Assembly (NCBI RefSeq): GCF_003012705.1
Contig: NZ_PXYL01000014.1
Span: 61,303 to 125,302 of the forward strand
Reading direction: 5' to 3'
Origin: Pseudaminobacter soli (ex Li et al. 2025)
GTDB lineage: Bacteria; Pseudomonadota; Alphaproteobacteria; Rhizobiales; Rhizobiaceae
Length of the DNA stretch: 64,000 bases
Shown: piece by piece, positions 26,807-36,081 of the stretch
Layout: each line of letters starts with the position of its first letter
Position numbering within the stretch: position 1 is the stretch's first letter
Notes under the pieces: model-generated
Told to the model about the DNA's origin: nothing
What the model saw: the letters and a program-made list of their open reading frames with translations, nothing else
Database searches by the model: none
Program-made: the position numbers and the translations under genes

Positions 26807-28358
26807 CGTTCACCTCGCCATGGCCGGCCATCAGTTCGCCGAGTTCGCGGATGCTTCGTTCGCCGCGCTTGGAGGGCGAGGAAAGCTGCCCCTTCGACAT
26901 GACCAGGATACGGTCGGACAAGGCCAGTATTTCCTCCAGATCTTCCGAAATGAGCAGGATCGCCGCCCCCCTGTCGCGCGCTTCGAGCAGCCGGCGATGC
27001 ACGAAGGCGACGGCGCCGACGTCGAGCCCGCGCGTAGGCTGGTTGGCGAGGATCACGGCCGGCTCGGAATCGAGCGCGCGGCCGAGAATGAGCTTTTGCA
27101 TGTTGCCGCCGGAGAGCAGGCGGATGCGCGCCTCGGGCGACGGTGCTTTCACGTCGTAATCACGAATGATCTCTTCGGCAAAGGCACGCGCCGCCTTCCA
27201 GTCGAGGAAGCCATGGCGGCTGAAACGCGGCGTGGCGTAGCGCTCGGAGATGACGTTCTCGGTGATGCTCATGTCGCCGATGGTGCCGACCGCGTGGCGG
27301 TCCTCCGGGATGCGGCCGATGCCGCTGGCGAGCGCCGCGCGTGGCGACCAATTGCCGGCCGCGGACCCGCCGATGACCATCTCGCCGGACGCCGGCTGCA
27401 GAGTGCCGGAGATCAGGGAGGCAAGGGCCGACTGGCCGTTGCCGGAAACACCCGCCAGCCCTGTGATCTCGCCGGCGCGGAGCGCGAGCGAGAGGCCATC
27501 GAGGCGCGTGGTCGTGCCCTGCCTGGCGGTCGAGACGTTCTTCAGCTCGAACACGACCGGGCCGGTCCTCGGCGCGCTCACCGGCGGGCTCGATACTTCC
27601 TGCCCGACCATCAGTGCTGCCAACTCGGCACGATTGGTGGTGGCGGTCGTGCGCTCGCCGGCCAGCGTGCCTGAGCGCAGCACCAGCACGCAGTCGCTGA
27701 CGGCCATGACCTCGTTCAGCTTGTGCGAGATGAAGATGATCGACAGACCCTGCGCCACCAGGAGCTTGAGCGTGCGGAACAGCGCGTCGGTCTCGGCCGG
27801 CGTCAGCACCGCCGTCGGCTCGTCGAGGATGAGGATTCGCGCGTCGCGATAGAGCGCCTTGAGGATTTCAACGCGCTGGCGCTCGCCTACCGAGAGAGTG
27901 GCGACAGTCGCGTCCGGATGTACGGTCAGGCCGAAGTCAGCCGAGAGCTTTTCGATGCGCCGCCGCGCGGCTGCCCGGTCGAGCCTGAGGCTCCACGGGC
28001 TCTGCGTGCCGAGCGCGATGTTCTCCAGCACGGTCATGTTTTCGGCGAGGGTAAAGTGCTGGTGCACCATGCCGATGCCGGCATCGAGCGCGGCGCGCGG
28101 GTCGCCCGGCGGCAGCGGCTTGCCGAAGGCTTCCACCGTGCCCTCGTCGGCCACGTAATGGCCGAACAGGATGTTCATGAGCGTGGTCTTGCCGGCGCCG
28201 TTCTCACCCAGCAGCGCGATGACCTCGCCGCGCCTCAGCGTAAACGAAATGGCATTGTTGGCGACCAGCGGACCGAACCGCTTGGTGATGCCATCGAGAC
28301 GCAGGACGATATCCGCCTGGGCTGGAGCCCCTTGTTCGACACCGATCGACGCCGCCAA
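26796..28358 (-). CDS. Sugar/nucleoside-type ABC transporter ATPase with two nucleotide-binding domains
   Basis: A 520-residue protein with two fused ATPase domains, as in the NupO/MglA class. Domain one (residues 18-250) has Walker A GENGAGKTT, signature LSVGERQRVEILKAL and Walker B ILILDEPTAVL. Domain two (270-510) has a modified Walker A (GVSGNGQSAL), signature LSGGNMQKLILGRAL and a degenerate Walker B (VILANQPTRGLD). One active and one degenerate site is usual in this family. The start is probably TTG 28358. It follows the binding-protein gene after a hairpin. Confidence 0.9.
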   Translation of the reverse strand: MAASIGVEQGAPAQADIVLRLDGITKRFGPLVANNAISFTLRRGEVIALLGENGAGKTTLMNILFGHYVADEGTVEAFGKPLPPGDPRAALDAGIGMVHQHFTLAENMTVLENIALGTQSPWSLRLDRAAARRRIEKLSADFGLTVHPDATVATLSVGERQRVEILKALYRDARILILDEPTAVLTPAETDALFRTLKLLVAQGLSIIFISHKLNEVMAVSDCVLVLRSGTLAGERTTATTNRAELAALMVGQEVSSPPVSAPRTGPVVFELKNVSTARQGTTTRLDGLSLALRAGEITGLAGVSGNGQSALASLISGTLQPASGEMVIGGSAAGNWSPRAALASGIGRIPEDRHAVGTIGDMSITENVISERYATPRFSRHGFLDWKAARAFAEEIIRDYDVKAPSPEARIRLLSGGNMQKLILGRALDSEPAVILANQPTRGLDVGAVAFVHRRLLEARDRGAAILLISEDLEEILALSDRILVMSKGQLSSPSKRGERSIRELGELMAGHGEVNDAA

Positions 28359-28508
28359 ATCACCAATCCCCAGTTCTGCCGGGCATCAACCCCGCATCCT
28401 ACCCGCCCTGCCCGCATCCGCGCGGACGCCTTCGCCGGCATGCGCCAGCGCCATCGAGGCGGAAGCCGCCTCGATCCATGCACTGCCATTCATGCCAGCT
28501 TGAGACCA

Positions 28509-28534
28509 CCTTTTCGCCGCAAGTGGCGAAAAGG
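28509..28534 (-). terminator. Intercistronic hairpin after the BMP binding-protein gene
   Basis: Perfect 10-bp arms CCTTTTCGCC and GGCGAAAAGG around a 6-base loop, with no T-run, placed between the binding-protein gene and the ATPase. Such hairpins often reduce read-through or stabilise the upstream message, so that the binding protein is made in excess. Confidence 0.6.
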
Positions 28535-28547
28535 TAAAGCCGCATCA

Positions 28548-29582
28548 TCAGGCTTTCGGCTCGGAATCGTCGATTTCAACAGTGAAGGAGCCGTCCTTGA
28601 TGGCCTTTTCCTTCTCGGCGACCTTGGCCATGACCTCGGCCGGCACCTTGCCCTCGAAAGTGCCGAGCGGGGCGAGCGAGCAGCCGCCGTTCTTCATGAA
28701 GGAATAGACGCCATAGTCGGCGGCCTTGAAGGTTCCCGCCTTCACCTCGGCGATCGCCTTGTCCAGCGTCGGCTCGAAATGCCACAGCGCGGAAGCGACG
28801 ACCGTTTCGGGATATTCGGACTGGGTGTCGATGACGTTGCCGACCGCCAGAACCTTGCGCTCCTTGGCAGCATCCGAGACGCCGAAGCGCTCGGCATAGA
28901 GCAGATCCGCGCCACCGTCGATCTGGGCGAAAGCGGTTTCCTTGGCCTTGGGCGGATCGAACCAGGAGCCGATGAAGGCGATCTGGAACTTGGTGTCGGG
29001 CGCGCTTTCCTTCACGCCGGCGATGAAGGCATTCATCAGCCGGTTGACCTCGGGGATCGGATAACCGCCGACCATGCCGATGTGGTTGGACTTGCTCATG
29101 GCGCCGGCGATGATGCCCGACAGGTAGGACGCGTCCTGGATGTAGTTGTCGAAAGGCGAGAAGTTCGGAATGGCCTCGTCCGGCTTGAAGCTCGAGCCCA
29201 TCAGGAAGGCGACGTCCGGATAATCCTTGGCGACCGCGCGCGCGGCATCCTCGACGCCGAACACCTCGCCGAGGATCAGCTTGTGGCCGGCCTCGGCATA
29301 TTCGCGCATCACGCGCTCATAGTCGTTGTTGGAGGTGTTTTCGGAGTAGACATATTCGATGTCGCCACGGTCCTTGGCGGCGTTGGCAGCCTTGTGGATG
29401 CGGCTGACCCACTGCTGCTCGACCGGAACGGTATAAACGGCGGCGACCTTGAGCGGCTCGGCAGCCAGAAGGCGGGCCGGCGAGCCGGCGATCGCTGCGA
29501 ACGCGGCGCCCGCGCCTGCCGCCTTCAGCACTGTGCGACGGGAGACGCCGGCGAATTCCGTGGCATTCTTATTGTTGGGCAT
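28548..29582 (-). CDS. BMP family ABC transporter substrate-binding protein, Tat leader
   Basis: A 344-residue periplasmic protein of the basic-membrane-protein (PnrA/BmpA) family, which binds nucleosides or related compounds. A twin-arginine leader is visible (VSRRTVLKAAGAGAAFAAIA). The mature domain begins KVAAVYTVPVEQQW and shows the ligand region YVYSENTSNNDY and IGMVGGYPIPEVNRLMNAFI. The ATG at 29582 is chosen because GAGGTGG lies six bases upstream. It is the first gene of the five-gene operon that ends in the deaminase. Confidence 0.93.
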   Translation of the reverse strand: MPNNKNATEFAGVSRRTVLKAAGAGAAFAAIAGSPARLLAAEPLKVAAVYTVPVEQQWVSRIHKAANAAKDRGDIEYVYSENTSNNDYERVMREYAEAGHKLILGEVFGVEDAARAVAKDYPDVAFLMGSSFKPDEAIPNFSPFDNYIQDASYLSGIIAGAMSKSNHIGMVGGYPIPEVNRLMNAFIAGVKESAPDTKFQIAFIGSWFDPPKAKETAFAQIDGGADLLYAERFGVSDAAKERKVLAVGNVIDTQSEYPETVVASALWHFEPTLDKAIAEVKAGTFKAADYGVYSFMKNGGCSLAPLGTFEGKVPAEVMAKVAEKEKAIKDGSFTVEIDDSEPKA

Positions 29583-29725
29583 TATCATCCACCTCTGGCT
29601 TGTGAGCCCGGGCTCCGGGCCCGGTTTTTCAACTATCGGGGCAACGCTATTCGAATTTCCCAAACCGGGCAATCGGCGGGCAAATCCTTTCCACCGTCGG
29701 CGTTTAGCGCCATCGGACCAGCGAC

Positions 29726-29986
29726 TCAATGCGGCACGTTTTCGTGCACCAGCACATCGGTCTCGCGCGCGGCGGCCACGAAGGCGCGCCTCGCCGCCAT
29801 GGCAGGCTTGTGGCCATACATGACGTCGTAGCAGGCCTGCAGCGCCGCGCGGTGCTTGGGCGTTCTCTTCCCCGGCCAGTGGTGGAGAAGAAACTCCGAG
29901 GCGTCGTGCACCGTCCTCAGGGTCATCTGGTTTCCGGTGTCGCCAAGCTTCACAATCAGCGGAACATCAAAACGATCATCTTGCAT
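29726..29986 (-). CDS. DUF982 domain protein
   Basis: An 86-residue protein of the DUF982 family, which is common and multi-copy in rhizobia. The core HDASEFLLHHWPGKRTPKH and the helix ALQACYDVMYGHKPAMAARRAF are typical. The ATG at 29986 has AGGAG six bases upstream. No function is known for the family. It lies upstream of the BMP operon on the same strand. Confidence 0.88.
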   Translation of the reverse strand: MQDDRFDVPLIVKLGDTGNQMTLRTVHDASEFLLHHWPGKRTPKHRAALQACYDVMYGHKPAMAARRAFVAAARETDVLVHENVPH

Positions 29987-30423
29987 ATTTGCTCCTGCGC
30001 CGCATGACGGGAGGGGCTCAAGCCACCTGCCCGCACTCGATCCGCGCGGCAACGGTTCTTCCGGGCAATGCCGGTTTCGCGCGAAACGGCCGCCCCCGGC
30101 CGTTTGCGCCACTCCCCTCATCTGTCTCAAAAACAAAAATCCGCCGCTGGGCTGCATGCCACGACAGGGCGCCAGGGCGTCCCATCACGCGCTCATCCAG
30201 CGAATGGATGTCGGCCAGGCGTTTCGGGGAACGGCAATAAGGGCAAAGCGGTTCGGCGCCCTGCCCAGCCCCGGTATGTCGGCCGTCCGGTGCACCGTTT
30301 TCGGTGCTTAACCTTGCCCCAAATATGGGTCTTCCGTTCGCGGGCTGCCAGTGCGGCCGCCCGATGCCGATATGCATCCGGTTCGAATTCCGAACGTGGA
30401 TGCGCTCCGAGTTCGCCGCCTAA
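29987..30423. other. Intergenic region with one palindrome, no gene seen
   Basis: About 440 bases between the DUF982 gene and the phhA terminator. The only structure I see is a 30-bp imperfect palindrome at 30374-30403 with outer arms GCATCC and GGATGC around GGTTCGAATTCCGAAC. The small open frames here have no ribosome sites. Confidence 0.5.
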
Positions 30424-30452
30424 CGAAAACGGCGGAGAGAATCCCCGCCGTT
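30424..30452 (-). terminator. Rho-independent terminator of phhA
   Basis: On the minus strand, AACGGCGG and CCGCCGTT form the stem and TTTTCGTTA follows. Confidence 0.8.
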
Positions 30453-30473
30453 CGCAACAGCTCAAAGAAAATG

Positions 30474-31307
30474 TCAGACCGTCGCCGGATCGAGCGGCGG
30501 CTCGTCCTTGTGGCGCGCGATCAGCGTCGCAAGGTCCGCATTGCGGAATGCGTTGCGCAGCCCATCGAACGACGGCAGGACAAAATAGGCGCGCTGGAAC
30601 TTGTCGATCTCGTAGCCGGTACGCATCACCGTCTCGATGTCGAAGGGCACGCGGTGCGCATCCTTGCTTTCGACCGCGAACTGCAACTCGCTGTAGGACG
30701 ACATCAAACCCGCGCCAAACGCCTTGAGCGGCTGGCCGGCTTCCTGGATGAGGCTGAATTCGGCAGTGTACCAGTAGAGCCGCGAGATCATGTCGTGGCC
30801 GCCAAGCTCAATAGCCCCACTGGCCCTTTCGCCGTACTGCTGCATGAAATCGGCGAAAGCCGGCTGGGTCAGCGCCGGAACATGGCCGAAGAAATCGTGG
30901 AACATGTCGGGCTCGACAATGTAGTCGAGCTCTTCCTTGGTGCGCAGCCAGTTGGTGACCGGGAAACGCCGGTTGGTCAGGTGCACGAAGAATGGTTCTG
31001 CCGGGATCAGGCCCGGCACCGCGACGAGTTCCCAGCCGGTCAGCTTGCGCAGCCTCTGGCTGACCTTGTCGAAATCCGGGATGCGTTCGAGCAGCCCCAG
31101 CGCTTCGACGCCCTCGAGATAGGAGCGATGCGCAAGGCGCTTCGTCAGCTTGGTCTGGCGGTCGCACAGGATGCGCCACACCTCCTGCTCGCTATCGCTG
31201 TAGTCGTAGTCTTGCTGAACGGTGAAATCGGCGCGGCAAACCGAATAGTTGCCACGCAAACCCTGGGCCGCGCATTCGCGGGCATAGGCTTCGACGCTGA
31301 TATTCAT
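30474..31307 (-). CDS. phhA: Phenylalanine 4-monooxygenase
   Basis: Converts phenylalanine to tyrosine with O2 and a tetrahydropterin. The 277-residue protein is of bacterial length and has only the catalytic domain. The iron ligands are seen in HDFFGHVPAL (two histidines) and in WYTAEFSLI (glutamate). The pterin-binding segments GWELVAVPGLIP and FFVHLTNRRFPVT are intact. The ATG at 31307 has GGAGG eight bases upstream; an ATG six bases earlier is too close to it. It is divergent from an Lrp-type gene, a frequent arrangement for amino-acid catabolic genes. Confidence 0.96.
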   Translation of the reverse strand: MNISVEAYARECAAQGLRGNYSVCRADFTVQQDYDYSDSEQEVWRILCDRQTKLTKRLAHRSYLEGVEALGLLERIPDFDKVSQRLRKLTGWELVAVPGLIPAEPFFVHLTNRRFPVTNWLRTKEELDYIVEPDMFHDFFGHVPALTQPAFADFMQQYGERASGAIELGGHDMISRLYWYTAEFSLIQEAGQPLKAFGAGLMSSYSELQFAVESKDAHRVPFDIETVMRTGYEIDKFQRAYFVLPSFDGLRNAFRNADLATLIARHKDEPPLDPATV

Positions 31308-31426
31308 GGCCATGTCCTCCACGCAAAACAGAATACCTTCTGATCCGGAGGGGTTTTTGCCTAATTCATCGCTACAGCCGCGAATTTGAGGTAAGTTCAG
31401 CATGAAAGCTGCATCGGGGAGAGAAA

Positions 31427-31903
31427 ATGCCTCAGTTCGACGACTTTGAGATCAAGATACTCGATATCCTGCAGGGCGACGGCCGCAAACCGGTGTCGGA
31501 GCTGGCGCAGGAGATCGGCTTGTCGACCACGCCCTGCGCACGCCGCTTCGACGCCCTGCAGCAGGCCGGCGTGATAAATGGCTTCAGCGCCGTCATCAGC
31601 CGGCGTGCGGTGGGGCTGATGGTGGAGGTGTTCGTCCAGGTCCGGCTGACCAGCCACAGCGACGAGTCGCCGGAGCAGTTCATCACCGCCGTGCAGCGCA
31701 TGGACGAGGTCTCGGCCTGCTGGACGATGACTGGCGAATACGACTTCCTGCTGCATGTGATGGTGCCGAGCGTGGACGATCTCAACTACTTCGTCATGCA
31801 CCGGCTTATGCGTCTGCCGGGCGTGCGCGACGTGCACACCCAGCTCGTGCTTCAGAACATCAAGGGCCCGGGCCACGTGCCGCTGGGCCATTTGCGGAGG
31901 TAG
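31427..31903 (+). CDS. Lrp/AsnC family regulator
   Basis: A 158-residue Lrp-type regulator. The N-terminal helix-turn-helix is visible (DDFEIKILDILQGDGRKP, VSELAQEIGLSTTPCARRFDAL), followed by the RAM ligand-binding domain (VEVFVQVRL, CWTMTGEYDFLLHVMVP, HTQLVLQNIKG). It is divergent from phhA with 119 bases between, so it probably senses an aromatic amino acid and controls phhA. The regulator-target link is inferred from the layout. Confidence 0.92.
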   Translation: MPQFDDFEIKILDILQGDGRKPVSELAQEIGLSTTPCARRFDALQQAGVINGFSAVISRRAVGLMVEVFVQVRLTSHSDESPEQFITAVQRMDEVSACWTMTGEYDFLLHVMVPSVDDLNYFVMHRLMRLPGVRDVHTQLVLQNIKGPGHVPLGHLRR

Positions 31904-31934
31904 CAACAGGGTGTGCCTATGGAGGCCGCTCTTC

Positions 31935-32114
31935 TCAGAATCCCATGATCGCCATGCGCACGAGCACGGCGGACACGCCAAGTGCCAACAGCCCGAAGCC
32001 GAGACCGATCGGCGAGCCCCAACCGTACCAGGCCATGGTGCGCTCGGCATATTCCCATTCCTCTTCGCGCGTCAGCGCCGGCTGCTGTTCGATCTGCATC
32101 TCTGGCTTCTTCAT
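31935..32114 (-). CDS. Small membrane protein of unknown function
   Basis: About 59 residues: a charged N-terminus (MKKPEMQIEQQPALTREEEW) and one or two hydrophobic segments near the end (PIGLGFGLLALGVSAVLVRM). I do not recognise a family. The start is uncertain because in-frame ATGs lie upstream to 32150. It is divergent from the MarR-type gene, so it may be a target of that regulator. Confidence 0.6.
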   Translation of the reverse strand: MKKPEMQIEQQPALTREEEWEYAERTMAWYGWGSPIGLGFGLLALGVSAVLVRMAIMGF

Positions 32115-32139
32115 GGCCTTGCGTTTCAAAGGTGCTCGC

Positions 32140-32185
32140 CGCATATTCATAAAGTATGCGAAATATACGATGGATTGATATTTAG
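32140..32185. promoter_or_regulatory. Candidate MarR operator region
   Basis: Two inverted repeats lie side by side between divergent genes: CGCATA-N9-TATGCG at 32140-32160 and AAATAT-N11-ATATTT at 32161-32183. Their position just before the MarR start suggests autoregulation. Confidence 0.45.
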
Positions 32186-32662
32186 ATGATCGAACTAAAT
32201 TCGTCAAGCGCGGAGCGAGAGCAGCGGATGCATGCCATCACCGAGGCCGTGATGCGTTGGCAGGATGCAACGCAGGCCTTCGATGACGCGGTCGGCGAAC
32301 GGGCGGGATTGAACGCGGCCGAGCGACGCGCGCTGGCCCTGCTTCAGGGTGGACCGCAGACGGCTGGCGCCCTTGCGACGGCAACGGCATTGACGCCGGC
32401 AGCCGTGACATCGCTGATCGACAGGCTGGAGGCGCGCGGCCTCGTCAGGCGCACGCGAAGCGCCGAAGACCGGCGCAAAGTAATGGTCGAAGCAGGAGAA
32501 GCGGCCAGGGACCTTGGCCTAAAATATTACGGCCCGATCGCACAGGCCGGATGGGAAATGCTCGACGGCTACAGCGACGCCGAGCTTGCGACCGTGGAGC
32601 GTTTCATCTCCGACGCGCTCGCCTTGCAGCAAAGGGAACTGGCGCGACTGACCGGCGAATAA
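32186..32662 (+). CDS. MarR family regulator
   Basis: A 158-residue winged-helix regulator of the MarR family. The recognition region LATATALTPAAVTSLIDRLEARGLV and the wing VRRTRSAEDRRKVMVE are clear; the first is given here in two overlapping parts, LATATALTPAAVTSL and IDRLEARGLV. Flanking helices form the dimer domain. The start ATG lies very close to the inverted repeats described just upstream. The ligand and targets are unknown; the divergent small membrane gene is the best candidate. Confidence 0.88.
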   Translation: MIELNSSSAEREQRMHAITEAVMRWQDATQAFDDAVGERAGLNAAERRALALLQGGPQTAGALATATALTPAAVTSLIDRLEARGLVRRTRSAEDRRKVMVEAGEAARDLGLKYYGPIAQAGWEMLDGYSDAELATVERFISDALALQQRELARLTGE

Positions 32663-32699
32663 CGCCAGCGTCGCGCCGCGCTAGTTTCAGTTCAGGAGC

Positions 32700-33599
32700 C
32701 TACGGAACGATCAGCGTTCCGGCGCCGTGCTCGGTGAAGAGCTCGAGCAGCACCGAATGCGGGGTCTTGCCGTTGAGGATGACCACGCCTTCCACGCCGC
32801 GCTCGATGGCCTCGATGCAGGTCTCGACCTTGGGGATCATGCCGCCGGAGATGGTGCCGTCGGCAATGAGCTCCCGCGCCTGAGCCACAGTCAGCTCATC
32901 GATGAGATTCTTGTCCTTGTCCAGCACGCCCGGCACATCGGTGAGGAAGAGGAGGCGCGAGGCGTTCAACGCGCCGGCGATGGCGCCGGCGAAGGTGTCG
33001 GCATTGATGTTGTAGGTGTGGCCGTCGCGGCCGGGCGCCACCGGCGCGATCACCGGGATCACCTCCGAGCGCGCCAGAAGGTCGAGCAGCTTGCGGTCGA
33101 CCTCGATCGGCTCGCCGACGAAACCCAGATCGAGCACGCGCTCGATATTGGAGTCGGGGTCCTTGATGGTCTTGTGCGCCTTCTGGGCGTAGACCATGTT
33201 GCCGTCCTTGCCGCACAGGCCGATCGCCCATTCGCCCTCGGCGTTGATGAGCGCGACGATCTCCTTGTTGATCGAGCCGGCCAGCACCATCTCGACAATC
33301 TCGACCGTCTTCTGGTCTGTGACACGCAGGCCGCCTTCGAACTTGGACTCGATGCCCATCTTGGTGAGCATGGCGCCGATCTGCGGGCCGCCGCCGTGGA
33401 CGACGATGGGGTTGACGCCCGACTGCTTGAGCAGGGCGATGTCGCGGGCGAAAGCCTTGCCGAGCGTGTTGTCGCCCATGGCATGGCCGCCATATTTCAC
33501 CACCACCGTCTTGTGTTCATAGCGCTGCATATAGGGCAGCGCAGCCGAAAGGAGGTTCGCCTGCTCCGCTGCCTTGGCCGCGATTTCCGTCGATGTCAT
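32700..33599 (-). CDS. argB: Acetylglutamate kinase
   Basis: Phosphorylates N-acetylglutamate with ATP, the second step of arginine synthesis. The 299-residue protein shows [26 protein letters not shown], the NAG-binding segment GGLRVTD and the late [13 protein letters not shown]. The N-terminal extension of about 20 residues is typical of the arginine-regulated hexameric form. In rhizobia argB usually follows engB; here msrB, an amidase and a monooxygenase gene lie between. Confidence 0.97.
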   Translation of the reverse strand: MTSTEIAAKAAEQANLLSAALPYMQRYEHKTVVVKYGGHAMGDNTLGKAFARDIALLKQSGVNPIVVHGGGPQIGAMLTKMGIESKFEGGLRVTDQKTVEIVEMVLAGSINKEIVALINAEGEWAIGLCGKDGNMVYAQKAHKTIKDPDSNIERVLDLGFVGEPIEVDRKLLDLLARSEVIPVIAPVAPGRDGHTYNINADTFAGAIAGALNASRLLFLTDVPGVLDKDKNLIDELTVAQARELIADGTISGGMIPKVETCIEAIERGVEGVVILNGKTPHSVLLELFTEHGAGTLIVP

Positions 33600-33690
33600 G
33601 AGAGGAGTTCCCCGTCGGATGGAATCGGCGGTTACTTAGCGACAAAGGCGCCCTGGAGCAATCGGCAAGCACCGCGGATTGGCGGAAGTT

Positions 33691-34191
33691 TCAGGCTGTT
33701 GCGGGTTTGAAACTCAGGGCAAGGCCGTTCAGGCAATGGCGTTTGCCGGTCGGCGGCGGTCCGTCATCGAAGATATGTCCGAAATGGCCGCCGCAGCGAT
33801 GGCAATGGACTTCGGTGCGGTTCATGAAGAAGGAGTGATCCTCCCGGGTGCCGATGGCATTGGGCAAGGATTGCCAGAAGCTCGGCCAGCCGGTGCCGGA
33901 GTCATATTTCGCGTCGGACGAATAGGCGGCCAGGTCGCAGCCGGCGCAGTGGTAGATGCCCTTGCGCGTCTCGTGGTCGAGCGGGCTGGAGCCCGCCCGC
34001 TCGGTTTCCTGCTTGCGCAAGATGGCGAACTGGTCGGGCGTCAGGATCTTGCGCCACTCGTCGTCGGTCTTGTGGACCTCGAACGTCTCGGCATGCGCCT
34101 CGTCGGGCTCGTCCACCCGCCACAGCATGGCATTGCAGACGGCAAATGTAGCAACGGCAGTGCCGCCGAGCAGAACGTGGCGACGATTCAT
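33691..34191 (-). CDS. msrB: Peptide-methionine (R)-S-oxide reductase, exported
   Basis: Reduces methionine-R-sulfoxide in oxidised proteins. The 166-residue protein has an N-terminal leader (MNRRHVLLGGTAVATFAVCN), so it acts in the periplasm or at the membrane. Zinc-binding pairs CAGC and CHRC are present, with the family motifs SGTGWPSFW and the catalytic cysteine in KRHCLNGLAL. The ATG at 34191 has GGAG nine bases upstream. A cytoplasmic start can be excluded because the hydrophobic leader is in frame. Confidence 0.94.
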   Translation of the reverse strand: MNRRHVLLGGTAVATFAVCNAMLWRVDEPDEAHAETFEVHKTDDEWRKILTPDQFAILRKQETERAGSSPLDHETRKGIYHCAGCDLAAYSSDAKYDSGTGWPSFWQSLPNAIGTREDHSFFMNRTEVHCHRCGGHFGHIFDDGPPPTGKRHCLNGLALSFKPATA

Positions 34192-34463
34192 CGTTATTTC
34201 TCCAGAATGCAAGTCTTACGCCGCGCGAATGCCGGAGGCCAATCAACTCGGTTTGAGGATCGTGTTCCCGCTCGACATTCATACCCCGCGATTAGACCTA
34301 TTGCGCGAGGCGAAAAAGACCAGCCTCACGCGACAGAATAGGCCCGCATCTTCGCACCATGGACGACATTGGTTACGCTTTCCACCACCGACGGCCGTGC
34401 GGCGTTGCTAAGCGCATCGCTGCAGTCTAGGCTTTCCCGGTCGGCAATGTCTTGGAGGGGAAG

Positions 34464-35984
34464 ATGTCGCTGGAATCCGTGCTTTGGGAGAACGACGCCA
34501 CCGCGCTCGCCGGATTGGTCAAGAAGGGGGAGGTTTCGCCGGTCGAACTCATCGACGCGGCGATCGCGCGAGCCGAGCGCACCCAGCCCGAGATCAACGC
34601 CACCGCCGAGAAGCTTTACGACACCGCACGCGAGCGCGCAAAAACCGTCGACCGCTCGCTGCCGCTGGCCGGCGTGCCGACGGCGCTAAAGGATCTGGGC
34701 ATCGCCATGAAGGGCGTGCCGACCCATGCGGGCAGCCGCCTGCCGGCCTTCGTGCCCGACTTCGACTCGGTGCAGACCAAGCGCCTGCTGACCGCCGGCC
34801 TCATTCCCATCGTCACCAGCACGACGCCCGAATACGGCCTCAGGCTGGTGACGGAATCGGCGGCCTTCGGCGTCACTCGCAATCCGTGGAACACCGGGCA
34901 CGTCACAGGCGGTTCATCCGGCGGCGCGGCCGCTCTGGTCGCGACCGGCGTGGTGCCGGTGGCGCATGCCTCCGATGGCGGCGGCTCGATCCGGGTACCC
35001 GCCGCCTGCAATGGGCTTGTCGGCCTCAAGACCTCGCGCGGGCGCATACCGCTGACGCCGATGACTTCCGAAGCCTGGTACGGCTTCGTCGTGGACCACG
35101 CCGTCACCCGCTCGGTGCGCGACAGCGCGCTCCTGCTCGACCTGTGCCACGGCGCCGATGGGCTGGCGCCTTATGTGGCGCGCGCGCCGCGCGGCTCCTT
35201 CTCGGCAGCGGCGGCGCGCGATCCCGGTCGGCTGCGGCTCGCCGTCTATCGCAAATCGCCGCTCGGCCTCGAAATCTCGCCCGAGACGATGACCGCGCTG
35301 GACATCGCCGTGGCGCTGGCACGCGAAGGCGGCCACTCGGTCGAGGAGATCGACCTGCCGATTGGCCGCGACTTCATGGCCGACTTCGCCAGCACCGTCG
35401 CCTCGGCCGTGGCCGGCACCTTACGCGGCGAGGCAGCGCGCCTCGGCAAGCCGGTGACCGGCGAGGTCGAGCGCCCGACACGCCTTCTCGCCCGCTACGG
35501 CGAGATTTTGTCGGCCGGCGAAGTCTATGCCGGGCTCGAGCGGCTGCAGGCCGCCTCGCGCCGGCTGTTCGCGGAGACGGCGCAATACGACGCCGTGCTG
35601 ATGCCGGTGATCTCGCGCCCGCCGCTCGAATGCGGGGCGATGGACCCGAAGGGATTGGACGCCTTCCTCGAAGACATGCTCGACAGAATGCGCCTGACCC
35701 GCCTGCTGCGGCTGAAGCCGCTGCTCGACAAGCTGCTGGACAACAGCCTGTGGTTCACCCACTGGCCGGCAATCCAGAACGTTTCCGGCCAGCCCTCGAT
35801 CGCGCTGCCGGTGCATGTGACGGATGACGGGCTGCCGCTCGGCATTCAGGCGGCGGGACGGCCAGGCGATGAGGAGACGCTTCTGTCGCTCGCCGCGCAG
35901 TTGGAGCGGCTGTCGGGCTGGCTCACCCGTCGCGCGCCCTTGCAACGGCCCGAGCGCAGGGCTCGAGCCCACACAAAAGCTTAG
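34464..35984 (+). CDS. Amidase signature family enzyme
   Basis: A 506-residue hydrolase of the amidase signature family, which cleaves amide bonds with a Ser-cisSer-Lys triad. The lysine is in VPTALKDLG (near residue 78), the cis-serine in GGSSGGAAAL (near 153) and the nucleophile serine in SDGGGSIRVPA (near 177). The substrate is not predictable; many rhizobial relatives act on indoleacetamide, carbamates or aryl amides. The ATG at 34464 has GGAGGGG upstream; the TTG twelve bases earlier is inside that ribosome site. Confidence 0.93.
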   Translation: MSLESVLWENDATALAGLVKKGEVSPVELIDAAIARAERTQPEINATAEKLYDTARERAKTVDRSLPLAGVPTALKDLGIAMKGVPTHAGSRLPAFVPDFDSVQTKRLLTAGLIPIVTSTTPEYGLRLVTESAAFGVTRNPWNTGHVTGGSSGGAAALVATGVVPVAHASDGGGSIRVPAACNGLVGLKTSRGRIPLTPMTSEAWYGFVVDHAVTRSVRDSALLLDLCHGADGLAPYVARAPRGSFSAAAARDPGRLRLAVYRKSPLGLEISPETMTALDIAVALAREGGHSVEEIDLPIGRDFMADFASTVASAVAGTLRGEAARLGKPVTGEVERPTRLLARYGEILSAGEVYAGLERLQAASRRLFAETAQYDAVLMPVISRPPLECGAMDPKGLDAFLEDMLDRMRLTRLLRLKPLLDKLLDNSLWFTHWPAIQNVSGQPSIALPVHVTDDGLPLGIQAAGRPGDEETLLSLAAQLERLSGWLTRRAPLQRPERRARAHTKA

Positions 35985-36024
35985 AGCGGCGGTCATCCTG
36001 ACGGATGCCCTGCTTCGCTCTTTC

Positions 36025-36081
36025 GCATTGTTTTAGCCGCATTTGTGCGACGCCAAGCGATTCCGCTTGGCTGCACAATGC
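36025..36081. repeat. Nested palindrome between convergent genes
   Basis: Outer arms GCATTGT and ACAATGC and a perfect inner hairpin GCCAAGCG-ATTC-CGCTTGGC. It lies between the convergent amidase and monooxygenase genes and may be a repeat unit acting as a bidirectional terminator. Confidence 0.55.

Noticed and set aside
27723..29831. Open plus-strand frame of 702 codons
   Set aside because: Antisense of the BMP operon, whose ATPase and binding-protein motifs are unmistakable on the minus strand.
30068..30727. Plus-strand frame of 219 codons before and over the end of phhA
   Set aside because: Very Arg/Pro/Ala-rich without a start signal, and it runs antisense into phhA.
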